Shown: piece after piece, positions 28,075 through 36,455 of the stretch
How positions within the stretch are numbered: the first letter of the stretch is position 1
Layout: each line of letters opens with the position of its first letter
Source of the DNA: Candidatus Eisenbacteria bacterium RBG_16_71_46
GTDB taxonomy: Bacteria; Eisenbacteria; RBG-16-71-46
Assembly: GCA_001780165.1 (NCBI GenBank)
Contig: MFFQ01000037.1
Location: 1-64,000 of the forward strand
DNA length: 64,000 nt
Reading direction: 5' to 3'
Translations under genes and position numbers: made by a program
Notes under the pieces: model-generated
Seen by the model: only the letters and a program-made list of their open reading frames with translations
What the model was told of the DNA's origin: nothing
Database searches by the model: none

Positions 28075-28773
28075 CTACTCGGTTGTCTCGCGTCCGTCCC
28101 GCCAGGCATCCCGACCCACCAGGGGAACGAACCGGCACTCCCCGTGCTGCCGGCGCTCCCAGCGGTCGCCGGGCCGCCGTCGCCACACTTCGAGGCGCTG
28201 CGACTCCGCACCTCCCACGGGGATAACGAGAACACCCCGTTCCCCCAACTGATCGCGCAAGGCGTCGGGAACACGGGGCGCTGCCGCGGTGACCAGCACC
28301 CTATCATAGGGCGCGAACTCCTGCCAACCGAGCGTCCCGTCACCGTGACGTAGCGCGACGTTGCGAATGCCGAGCGACTCGAGGCATTGCTGCGACGCCC
28401 GCAGGAGAGACGGCACGCGCTCGACGCTGAACACGCGCTCGGCGAGATGCGCCAGGAGGGCGGTCTGGTAGCCGCTCCCGGTGCCGATCTCGAGCACCCG
28501 GTCGGGGGGCTCGATCTCGGCCAGCTCCAGCATGCGGGCCACGATGTAGGGCTGGGAGATCGTCTGTCCCTCGGCGGTGGGGAGCGCATGATCGCCGTAT
28601 GCGCGCGGGATGAAGGCCGGGTCCACGAACAGGTGCCGGGGCACCTTGGCCATCGCCTCGAGCACGCGCGGGTGGCGCACGCCGCGCCCGCGAAGCTGAT
28701 CCTCCACCATGCGCCGCCGCGCCGGGCCGTAAGGATCGGGCTCGTTCACCGCGGCCAGGGGTCCGGTGGTCAC
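28075..28773 (-). CDS. pcm: Protein-L-isoaspartate O-methyltransferase
   Basis: MVEDQLRGRGVRHPRVLEAMAKVPRHLFVDP; VLEIGTGSGYQTALLA. Confidence 0.96.
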   Translation of the reverse strand: MTTGPLAAVNEPDPYGPARRRMVEDQLRGRGVRHPRVLEAMAKVPRHLFVDPAFIPRAYGDHALPTAEGQTISQPYIVARMLELAEIEPPDRVLEIGTGSGYQTALLAHLAERVFSVERVPSLLRASQQCLESLGIRNVALRHGDGTLGWQEFAPYDRVLVTAAAPRVPDALRDQLGERGVLVIPVGGAESQRLEVWRRRPGDRWERRQHGECRFVPLVGRDAWRDGRETTE

Positions 28774-29516
28774 GTGGGAATCTCCCAGGTCTCCAGCTGG
28801 TCGAGCGCGGCATCATCGGTGAGGTCGAGGCGCAGCGGCGTCACCGAAACGAAGCCCTCGTGGACCGCGGCGAAGTCGCTGCCCGCGTCCGTCTCCCACA
28901 CCGGATCCTCGCCGCCGATCCAGTAGTAGTCGCGCCCGCGCGGGTCCACCTTGCGCACCAGCGTGTCGCGGTAGACGCGGCTGCCGAGTCGGGTAATGCG
29001 GACGCCGCGCACCTGCTCCCAGGGTCGATGCGGCAGGTTGACGTTGAGCAGGCGCCGCCGGGGCAGCCCTTTGTCGATCACCCGGCGCGCGAGTCCGGCC
29101 ACGAAGCGCGCCGGGGACTCGAAGTCCGAGACCTCGCGAGTCACCAGCGAGACCGCGATGGCGGCTGCCCCCTGCAGCGTGCCCTCGATCGCGGCGGCGA
29201 CGGTTCCCGAGTAGAACACGTCCTCGCCCATGTTGGGCCCCTGGTTGATTCCCGAGACGACCATGTCGATCGGGCCCTCGACCAGGCCGTACCAGGCCGC
29301 GACCACGCAGTCGGTGGGGGTGCCGTCCACGCTGTAGACGTCGGCCTCGTGCCGGTGGATGCGGAACGGCCGGTGCAGGGTGAGCGAGTGCGAGGTGGCA
29401 CTCTGGTCGCGGTCGGGCGCGACCACGATCACCCGTCCCAGCGCCGAGAGCTGGCGCCGCAGCGGCCCGAGCGCCGGCGCGGAGATGCCGTCGTCGTTGG
29501 TGACGAGGATGATCAT
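28770..29516 (-). CDS. surE: 5'-nucleotidase SurE
   Basis: MIILVTNDDGISAPALGPL; VDGTPTDCVVAA; VSGINQGPNMGEDVFYSGTVAAAIEG. Confidence 0.97.
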   Translation of the reverse strand: MIILVTNDDGISAPALGPLRRQLSALGRVIVVAPDRDQSATSHSLTLHRPFRIHRHEADVYSVDGTPTDCVVAAWYGLVEGPIDMVVSGINQGPNMGEDVFYSGTVAAAIEGTLQGAAAIAVSLVTREVSDFESPARFVAGLARRVIDKGLPRRRLLNVNLPHRPWEQVRGVRITRLGSRVYRDTLVRKVDPRGRDYYWIGGEDPVWETDAGSDFAAVHEGFVSVTPLRLDLTDDAALDQLETWEIPT

Positions 29517-30223
29517 CGCTGCCCCCGCGCGGCGAGCGCCGCGCGCATCGCGGGCGGCGGCGCGAGCCCCTCGAGCGTCAGGCGCATGAGGGTGCCCCCG
29601 ATGCGCGGCACGTCGCGCAGCACGCTCATCTGGCTCTCCTCCGCGCCGTAGACCGTGGGGATCTCGACCTCGGCGAGGCGGAATCCGAGTCGGGCGGCGC
29701 GGACCACGATCTCGGTTTCGAACTCGTAACGCCCCGGGGTGATCGGGGTGTCACGAAACACCGCGCGCCGGTAGAGCCGGTAGCCGCTCTGGCTGTCCGT
29801 GATGGTCTGCCCCGCGAGCCAATGGGCCCAGGCCGAGGAGAAGCGATTGGCGAGCCGCCGCGCGGCCGGCATCTCGGCCGAGCGTGCCCGCCGACCCAGG
29901 ACCAGGTCCGCCCCCGCCTCGGCGGCGCGGAGGAAGAGCGGGAGGCACGCCGGGGGATGCTGGCCGTCGGCATCGAGGGTGACGACGGCGTCGTAGTCGG
30001 CGAGGGCCTCGAAACCGGCCAGCAGGGCGTGGCCCTTGCCCCGATTGCCGGCGAAGGAGAGCACGCGCACGCCCGATTGGCGGGCGACCTCGGCGGTCGC
30101 GTCGCGCGAGCCGTCGTCCACGACCAGGATGTCGGGTGGCGGGTCGAGCGACTGGAGGCCGAGCAGCACTTCGCCGAGGTGCGCCGCCGCCTGGTAGGCG
30201 GGAACCAGCGCCGCGGGGCGCAT
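29513..30223 (-). CDS. Glycosyltransferase family 2
   Basis: ALVPAYQAAAHLGEVLLGLQSL; ILVVDDGSRDATAEVA; VVTLDADGQHPP; DSQSGYRLYRR. Confidence 0.93.
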   Translation of the reverse strand: MRPAALVPAYQAAAHLGEVLLGLQSLDPPPDILVVDDGSRDATAEVARQSGVRVLSFAGNRGKGHALLAGFEALADYDAVVTLDADGQHPPACLPLFLRAAEAGADLVLGRRARSAEMPAARRLANRFSSAWAHWLAGQTITDSQSGYRLYRRAVFRDTPITPGRYEFETEIVVRAARLGFRLAEVEIPTVYGAEESQMSVLRDVPRIGGTLMRLTLEGLAPPPAMRAALAARGQR

Positions 30224-31029
30224 CAAGCCAAGCCCTCGGGGAGCGGCTCGAAGGCGCACCACTGCCCGGGGTAGCGCTCCAGGAAGGGCCGCAGCGAGCG
30301 CAGGTCGCCGCGGCGGCAGGCCTCGGGAGAAAGCGGCGGGCCGAAACACGCCGCGTAGCGGCCCGCACCGATGCGCACCATGACCCCGGGAAGCACGAGC
30401 GCGCCGGTGCGCCGCGCCAGCGCGGCGGCCCACGCGCACACCGGGGCGGTGCGCCGGTGCGTGCCGCGGTCGCTCATCAGCGCCACCCACTCGCGCCGCC
30501 GCAACGCGCGGGCGGCGTCGCGCCACAGCGGGCTCCCGGACAGGCTCGAAACCCCCCAGGCGCGGCGGCGGCGGGCGAAGAAGGCCTCCACGAGCGGGCT
30601 CGGGTGCGGGCGGGCGACGAGGTGGATCTTCTTCCCCTCCGCGCCGAGGAAGGCCGCCCCCCATTCCCAGTTGCCGAGGTGGGCCGAGAGCAGGATGACG
30701 CCGCGCCCGCTGGCGCGGGCGGCCGCCAGATGCTCGATCCCGCGCACCTCGATCACCCCGGCGAGCCGGCCCGGCGCCATGCGATCGAGCCGCAGGAACT
30801 CGCCGAGCGACAGCGCGAACTGCTCGAACGCCGCGCGCGCCAGCGCCCGGCGCTCCAGGGTTCCGGTGCCGGGCAGCAGGCGTTCGAGATTGGCCGCCAG
30901 CGCCCGCCGCGCCGGGAGCCGAAGGGCGAACGCCACGCGCGCGAGCGCCACGGCGAGACCATCGACCGCCCGCGCCGGGAGCGCGCGCGACACCAGGTCA
31001 GCGATCAGGTATGCGAGCCAGGAGAGCAT
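30223..31029 (-). CDS. LpxL/HtrB-like lysophospholipid acyltransferase
   Basis: GRGVILLSAHLGNWEWGAAFL; WVALMSDRGTHRRTAPV. Confidence 0.88.
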   Translation of the reverse strand: MLSWLAYLIADLVSRALPARAVDGLAVALARVAFALRLPARRALAANLERLLPGTGTLERRALARAAFEQFALSLGEFLRLDRMAPGRLAGVIEVRGIEHLAAARASGRGVILLSAHLGNWEWGAAFLGAEGKKIHLVARPHPSPLVEAFFARRRRAWGVSSLSGSPLWRDAARALRRREWVALMSDRGTHRRTAPVCAWAAALARRTGALVLPGVMVRIGAGRYAACFGPPLSPEACRRGDLRSLRPFLERYPGQWCAFEPLPEGLA

Positions 31030-31045
31030 CGAATCCGGCGGCCTA

Positions 31046-31166
31046 GGCGGTGTCAGAAATCGCGATCACTGCGTGGGCTCGGTCGCTCCTCGCTGCGACG
31101 TATCGTGCGGATACGACTCGCTCGTCGCTCCCTCGCCGCCTCATCCTCGGGGCTTCGGACACCGCC
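31046..31166. repeat. Divergent member of the structured repeat architecture, with ~13-bp terminal inverted repeats
   Basis: GGCGGTGTCAGAA ... TTCGGACACCGCC; core GGTCGCTCCTCGCTGCGACGTATC-GTGCG-GATACGAC; preceded by TA giving TAGGC. Confidence 0.6.
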
Positions 31167-31227
31167 CGCCCCGGGGTTGGCCGCGCCGCCGGCGTGACGG
31201 AGAGCACGGCGCGCGGGAGGAAAGAGT

Positions 31228-31304
31228 TGGTCGGGGCGACTGGATTTGAACCAGCGACCACCTGCCCCCCATGCAGGTGCGCTACCGGGCTGCGCTACGC
31301 CCCG
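31228..31304 (-). tRNA. tRNA-Pro (GGG)
   Basis: CGGGGCGTAGCGCAGCCCGGTAGCGCACCTGCATGGGGGGCAGGTGGTCGCTGGTTCAAATCCAGTCGCCCCGACCA; CCA encoded. Confidence 0.94.
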
Positions 31305-31389
31305 ACCGTGCTGTGCGCAAGGGGTCGATTGCAGTGCGAATGTATGCGAGGTCCGGCCCGCTCCGCAAGTGCCGCGACGGGGTCGGCGC

Positions 31390-31782
31390 TCAGGGCCGGC
31401 GCGCGGGGGCGTGGGCGCGCAGGCGGCCGGCCAAGCGCCGCAGCTCGTCCGTGACCTCGCGCAACGCGAGCTGCTTCTCGGCCTCGTGGAATCCCATCTC
31501 GACCTGGGGCGAGTCCTCCCGCCGCGCGTCGAGCAGCCGCCGCCGCGCGCCCGCGATCGTGAAGCGACGCTGGTAGAGCAGCTCCTTGATCTGCAGCAGG
31601 AGCTTCACCTCGTCCGGCCGGTACATGCGGTTCCCGGCCCGATTCTTCCGGGGTCGCAGCATGCTGAACTGCGTCTCCCAGTAGCGCAGGACGTGAGGCT
31701 TGACTCCGACGAGTTCGCTCACTTCGCTGATCGGCCGATACAGCTTCGAATCGACATCGGGTTCGCTGCGGATCAGTGCCAA
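31390..31782 (-). CDS. MerR family transcriptional regulator
   Basis: YRPISEVSELVGVKPHVLRYWETQFSMLRPRKNRAGNRMYRPDEVKLLLQIKELLYQRRFTIAGARR. Confidence 0.92.
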   Translation of the reverse strand: MALIRSEPDVDSKLYRPISEVSELVGVKPHVLRYWETQFSMLRPRKNRAGNRMYRPDEVKLLLQIKELLYQRRFTIAGARRRLLDARREDSPQVEMGFHEAEKQLALREVTDELRRLAGRLRAHAPARRP

Positions 31783-31809
31783 CGATGAGCCCCCTTCCGC
31801 TCGTGGACC

Positions 31810-32799
31810 TCAGGCTTCACGCTTCAGGTCCCGCGTCATCAGCGCCTGCAGCGCCTCGCGCGGGGCACGTCCTTCGAACAGCATGGCGCACACCTGATCG
31901 GTGATCGGAAGCTCCACCCCGTGCGCGCGCCCGAGGTCGCGCGCCGCGCGCGCGGTGTGCACGCCCTCCGCCACCATGATCATGCCGCCCAGCGCCTGCT
32001 CGAGGCTCTCGCCCCGGCCGATGCGCTCACCGACGTGCCGGTTGCGGCTGTGCCGGCTCATCGCCGTGGCGATCAGATCCCCCATCCCGGCAAGGCCGAA
32101 AAAAGTATCACGCCGGCCGCCGAGCGCCATCCCGAGGCGCGACATCTCGGCCAGCCCGCGGGTGAGCAGAGCGCCCTTGGTGTTGTCGCCGAAGCCCAGC
32201 CCGTCGCAGACGCCGGCCGCGATGGCGATCACGTTCTTGAGCGCTCCCCCGTATTCGCACCCGGCCACATCCGAGTTGGTGTACACGCGAAACCGCTCCG
32301 TCGAGCACAACACCTGGATCCGCTGCGCGCGCGACTCGTCGCCGCAGGCCGCCACCACCGAGGTGGGGATCCCGCGGCTCACCTCCTCCGCGTGACTGGG
32401 ACCTGTGAGAACCACCGGCTCCGGGTCGGACAGCGCTTCGGCCAGCACCTCGGACATGCGCTCGAGACTTCCGAGCTCGAGTCCCTTGGCCGCGCACACC
32501 GCCAAGCTCCTGTGACCGCTCTCGGCGACGCGCGAGGCGACCCCGCGCACCGCTTGCGACGGCACCGCGAAGACCGTCACCTCCGCCCGCGCGAGCGCGG
32601 CATCCAGTTCCGGCTGAACCTTAACCTTCGCGGGCAGGGTGATGCCAGGCAAAAACTTCCGGTTCTCCCGGTCGGCCTCGATTCGCCCCAGTTCGGCGGG
32701 CTCGTGGCCCCAGAGGTGTACCTCGTGGCCGGCTCCCGCGAGATGCACGGCGAGCGTCGTCCCCCACGAACCCGGGCCCAGCACCGCCACGATGCTCAT
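31810..32799 (-). CDS. gpsA: NAD(P)H-dependent glycerol-3-phosphate dehydrogenase
   Basis: VAVLGPGSWGTTLAVHLAGAGHEVHLWG; LTGPSHAEEVSRGIPTSVVAA; GALKNVIAIAAGVCDGLGFGDNTKGALLTRGLAEM. Confidence 0.97.
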   Translation of the reverse strand: MSIVAVLGPGSWGTTLAVHLAGAGHEVHLWGHEPAELGRIEADRENRKFLPGITLPAKVKVQPELDAALARAEVTVFAVPSQAVRGVASRVAESGHRSLAVCAAKGLELGSLERMSEVLAEALSDPEPVVLTGPSHAEEVSRGIPTSVVAACGDESRAQRIQVLCSTERFRVYTNSDVAGCEYGGALKNVIAIAAGVCDGLGFGDNTKGALLTRGLAEMSRLGMALGGRRDTFFGLAGMGDLIATAMSRHSRNRHVGERIGRGESLEQALGGMIMVAEGVHTARAARDLGRAHGVELPITDQVCAMLFEGRAPREALQALMTRDLKREA

Positions 32800-33464
32800 C
32801 GTCGGACACCCTCCTTCTGCGCGCTCGCGTCCTCCCGCCCGCGCCGGAAGGTGAAGCGCCGTTCCTCGCCACGGGCAAGCCGCAGCAGGTTGTCCCGATG
32901 GCGAGCGATGACCAACAACGCCACCAGGACGCCGAAGGCAAACGTCGGGCTCCGCACGCCGCCCGGCGCCAGGAAGCCGAGGGCGGTGGCGAAGGCGATC
33001 GCACCGAGCATCGAGCCGAGCGAGACGTAGCGGGTGAGCGCCAGCGTCGTCAGGAACACGACCGTGAACGCGAGGAACGCCACGGGGGCGAGCGCGAGCA
33101 ACACCCCCGCGGTGGTGGCCACCCCCTTGCCGCCGCGGAAGCCGGCGAGAAAGGTGAACATGTGTCCGGCGATGGCGGCGAGAGCGACCGCGATGCGGCA
33201 CCACTCGGGGCCGCCCGGAAACGCGGCGGCCAGCGGCAGTCCCGGCACCAGCGTCACCGGCAGCGCCCCCTTGGCGATGTCGAGCACCAGCGTCGCGATC
33301 CCGATGCCGGGTCCCAGCGAGCGGTAGACGTTGGTCGCGCCGAGGTTTCCCGAGCCGAGCGTGCGCACGTCCACCCCGCGCAGCGTCCGCCCCAGCCACA
33401 GGCCCCACGGCAGGGATCCGGCGACGTAGCCGATCGCCAGACACGCGACGAGACTCACCAGCAT
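32796..33464 (-). CDS. plsY: Glycerol-3-phosphate acyltransferase PlsY
   Basis: AIGYVAGSLPWGLWLGRTLRGVDVRTLGSGNLGATNVYRSLGPG; FRGGKGVATTAGVLLAL. Confidence 0.96.
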   Translation of the reverse strand: MLVSLVACLAIGYVAGSLPWGLWLGRTLRGVDVRTLGSGNLGATNVYRSLGPGIGIATLVLDIAKGALPVTLVPGLPLAAAFPGGPEWCRIAVALAAIAGHMFTFLAGFRGGKGVATTAGVLLALAPVAFLAFTVVFLTTLALTRYVSLGSMLGAIAFATALGFLAPGGVRSPTFAFGVLVALLVIARHRDNLLRLARGEERRFTFRRGREDASAQKEGVRR

Positions 33465-33522
33465 CGTCCCACTCCCATCCCCCGGCGGCGCGATCCGGCC
33501 GCGCCGGGGAAGCCTCGGCCCT

Positions 33523-34833
33523 TCACTCGCTCTTGCGCACCAGCAGCCGCACCGGTGTCCCCGCGAAGTCGAAGTGCTTGGTGAACTGCAGCCACAGGAA
33601 CCGCCGGTAGTTTTCGGACAGCCGCGACGGCGCGTTCACGAACATCGTGAACTGCGGTGGAGCGGTCCCGGTCTGGGTGAGGTAGTAGATCTTGGGCGCC
33701 TTGCCCACCGCATCGCTCGGCACCTGGCGGCGAAGCTGCACCTCCTTGAGCCACTGGTTGAGCTTGTGGGTGGGGATAGTGCGCGCGCGCTCGGCCACCC
33801 GCTGGGCCAGCAGCTTCGGGAGCTTGTGGAGGTGGGTGCCGCGCGTGGCCGAGATCGGCACCGCCGGCAGGTCGCCCAGCGTGGGAAACCGATCGGCGCG
33901 ATCGGCTTGCACCACCTTCCAGGCGGACTCGCGGCCCTCGATGGCGTCCCACTTGTTGTAGGCGAGCAGCACCGAGCAGCCGGCATCGAGCGCGTGGTGC
34001 GCGAGCCGCGCTTCCTGCTTCTGGAAACCCTGTACGGCGTCCACCACGACGCAGGCGGCGTCGGCGCGCTCCATCGCGTGCAACGCGCGCACCGTGGCGT
34101 AGAACTCGGCCTGGTCGCCGAAGTGGGCCTGGCGCCGAATGCCCGCGGTGTCCACGAGCACGAACTCACCCGCCGGCGTGCACCAGCGCGCATCGATGGG
34201 ATCTACGGTCGTGCCGGGCTTGGGCTCGACGATCACGCGCTCCTCGCCGAGCAATGCGTTCACGATCGACGACTTGCCGACGTTGGGCCGCCCGACGATG
34301 GCGATCCGCGGATGCCGCTTCTCTTCCTCGCCGGTCTCCGGCGGCAGCATCGCCACCACCCGATCGAGCAGATCCCCGATGCCGAAGCCCCCCTCGGCGG
34401 CGATCGGAATCGGCTCGCCCAGCCCGAGCCGGTGGAAGTCGTGGGTCACCGGATCGCCGGGACGGTCCACCTTGTTCACCACCAGCAGCGCCGGGACCGC
34501 GTGACGCAGGAGCGTCCGCGCGATCGCGGCGTCGAGATCCGTGGCGCCGGTCAGCGCGTCCACCATCAGGATGACCGCCTGGGCCAGATCGATGGCGGCC
34601 TCCGCCTGCCGGCGCACGGCGGCATCGCGCCCCTCGGACGCCGCCGGCAGGAAGCCGCCGGTGTCCACCAGCACGAAGTGGCGCCCCGCCCACTCGGCTC
34701 GCACCGCGTTGCGGTCGCGCGTGATGCCCGGCCGGTCGTGCACCACCGCCCGCCGCTCGCCGAGCACGCGATTGAAGAACGTGGACTTGCCCACGTTGGG
34801 ACGTCCGATGATCACCACCACCGGTGCGGACAT
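33523..34833 (-). CDS. der: Ribosome biogenesis GTPase Der (EngA)
   Basis: Two G domains: IIGRPNVGKSTFFNRVLGERRAVVHDRPGITRD and AIVGRPNVGKSSIVNALLGEERVIVEPKPGTTVDPID; KH-like C-terminus. Confidence 0.97.
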   Translation of the reverse strand: MSAPVVVIIGRPNVGKSTFFNRVLGERRAVVHDRPGITRDRNAVRAEWAGRHFVLVDTGGFLPAASEGRDAAVRRQAEAAIDLAQAVILMVDALTGATDLDAAIARTLLRHAVPALLVVNKVDRPGDPVTHDFHRLGLGEPIPIAAEGGFGIGDLLDRVVAMLPPETGEEEKRHPRIAIVGRPNVGKSSIVNALLGEERVIVEPKPGTTVDPIDARWCTPAGEFVLVDTAGIRRQAHFGDQAEFYATVRALHAMERADAACVVVDAVQGFQKQEARLAHHALDAGCSVLLAYNKWDAIEGRESAWKVVQADRADRFPTLGDLPAVPISATRGTHLHKLPKLLAQRVAERARTIPTHKLNQWLKEVQLRRQVPSDAVGKAPKIYYLTQTGTAPPQFTMFVNAPSRLSENYRRFLWLQFTKHFDFAGTPVRLLVRKSE

Positions 34834-34948
34834 GACGAATTCCGGGAAGGGGTCGTGCGCCGGACCGGGTCCGCGCCGTTTCGAGACATCAGGCGGCGCG
34901 CCGGGGACGTCGCTGCCCGCGCCGGCGCGCCTGAGCGCCGCGAAGCAA

Positions 34949-35024
34949 TGGAGCGGGCAACGGGGTTCGAACCCGCGACCTCAAGCTTGGGAAGCTCGCG
35001 CTCTACCAACTGAGCTATGCCCGC
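34949..35024 (-). tRNA. tRNA-Gly (CCC)
   Basis: GCGGGCATAGCTCAGTTGGTAGAGCGCGAGCTTCCCAAGCTTGAGGTCGCGGGTTCGAACCCCGTTGCCCGCTCCA; CCA encoded. Confidence 0.95.
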
Positions 35025-35252
35025 TCACGATAGCCGTGGTTCAAGTCACACGGAAGCTAATCGCTCCAAACCACAGTGTCAATCCGGAGTGGCGCCGCGC
35101 TCGGTGGCGATGCCGAGGCCCGACGCGCGGCGTCCGGCGGCCACCGGGTGGCAGCTCCGAGGGTCCCGCCGTCGCGCGTCCGGGGGACCCCGGCGTGCGA
35201 GCCCGGGGGCGCCGGCGCGTCCGGCCGGGGGACGCTAAACGCGTGACGGCGT

Positions 35253-36179
35253 TCAAACCTGCAGGGCATCCCGCACTGCCGCCAGCCAGTCCGCCGGGCT
35301 TCCCCCCGCCGCCTCGAACCGCGCGGCGTCCACCTGGTGTCGGAACCAGGTGCGCTGCCGCTTCGCGAGCTGGCGCGTGCGCAGGCAGGTGCGCGCCTCG
35401 GCCTCCGCGCGCGACATCCGCCCCGCGAGAAGCGCCAGGGCCTCGTCGTAGCCCACGGCCCGCAGGTCGCGCAGCGCGTCGCCGTGGCCGCGCTCGACCA
35501 GGGCGCGGGTCTCCTCGATCAGCCCATGGGCGAACATCCAGCGCGTGCGCGCGGCGATGCGCTCCGCCAGCTCCGCGGGTGGCACGACGAGCTCGACCAC
35601 CCGCCACTCCCCCTGGACCGCGGGGCCCGCCTCCTGGCGATGCCACCACGACAGCGGGCGGCCGCTCGCCGCCAGCACCTCGAGCGCTCGCATCACGCGC
35701 TGGGCGTCGCGTGGATCCAGCCGCGCCGCGGTCTCGGGGTCGGAGGCCGCGAGGCGGCGGTGCAGGGCCCCGCTGCCGAGCGTGCGTGCCTCCTCCCGCA
35801 GCCGTTGGCGGAGCTGCGGGTCGTGCGGCGGCTCGAGCGACAGCCCGCGACGGGCGGCCGCGAGGTAGAGTCCCGAGCCGCCGACCAGCACCGGAGCTCG
35901 ATCGCGCGCATGGATCGCGGCGCACACCTCGCGCGCGGCGCGCGCGTACCAGCCCGCGCTCGCGCGCTCGCCCAACTCCAGGGCCTCGAACAGGTGGTGC
36001 GGGCGTGCGGCGCGCTCGGCCGGCGACGGCTTGCCGGTGCCGAGGTCGAGTTCACGGTACACCTGGCGCGAATCGGCGCACACCAACTCGCCGCCGAGCG
36101 CCACGGCGAGCGCCTCGCCGAGGGCGGTCTTGCCGGTCGCGGTGGCCCCGACCACCGCGATCACGCGCGCGGCGCCCAT
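35253..36179 (-). CDS. miaA: tRNA dimethylallyltransferase
   Basis: VIAVVGATATGKTALGEALAVALGGELVCADSRQVYRELDLGTGKP; QRTWFRHQ. Confidence 0.96.
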   Translation of the reverse strand: MGAARVIAVVGATATGKTALGEALAVALGGELVCADSRQVYRELDLGTGKPSPAERAARPHHLFEALELGERASAGWYARAAREVCAAIHARDRAPVLVGGSGLYLAAARRGLSLEPPHDPQLRQRLREEARTLGSGALHRRLAASDPETAARLDPRDAQRVMRALEVLAASGRPLSWWHRQEAGPAVQGEWRVVELVVPPAELAERIAARTRWMFAHGLIEETRALVERGHGDALRDLRAVGYDEALALLAGRMSRAEAEARTCLRTRQLAKRQRTWFRHQVDAARFEAAGGSPADWLAAVRDALQV

Positions 36180-36183
36180 CTCA

Positions 36184-36307
36184 AGCTCCGTCCGAGAACG
36201 CCCGAGGGCGAGGCGTCGCGGGCGCGCGACGACAGTCGTGGCCGACCACGCTGCGCGTGGTGCCCGGCCACGTCGGAGCGAGGAGCCGACCGCGCAACTT
36301 GAGCCTC
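36184..36307. repeat. Structured interspersed repeat, copy 3 (right arm missing/truncated)
   Basis: GCTCCGTCCGAGAACGCCCGAGGGCGAGGCGTCGCGGGCGCGCGACGACAGTCGTGGCCGACCACGCTGCGCGTGGTGCCCGGCCACGTCGGAGCGAGGAGCCGACCGCGCAACTT. Confidence 0.85.
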
Positions 36308-36327
36308 GGTCTTTCGGACACGCTCCC

Positions 36328-36455
36328 GGCTCCGTTCGAGAACGCCCGGGGGCAAGGCGTCGCGGTCGGGCGACGACAGTCGTGGCCGGTGGGCCACGTC
36401 GGAGCGAGGAGCCGACCGCGCAACGCAGCCCCCGGGCGTTCTCGAACCGAGCCTA
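36328..36455. repeat. Structured interspersed repeat, copy 4 (covers the mutL stop codon; inner hairpin shortened)
   Basis: GGCTCCGTTCGAGAACGCCCGGGGGCAAGG...GTGGCCGGTGGGCCACGTCGGAGCGAGGAGCCGACCGCGCAACGCAGCCCCCGGGCGTTCTCGAACCGAGCCTA. Confidence 0.87.
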
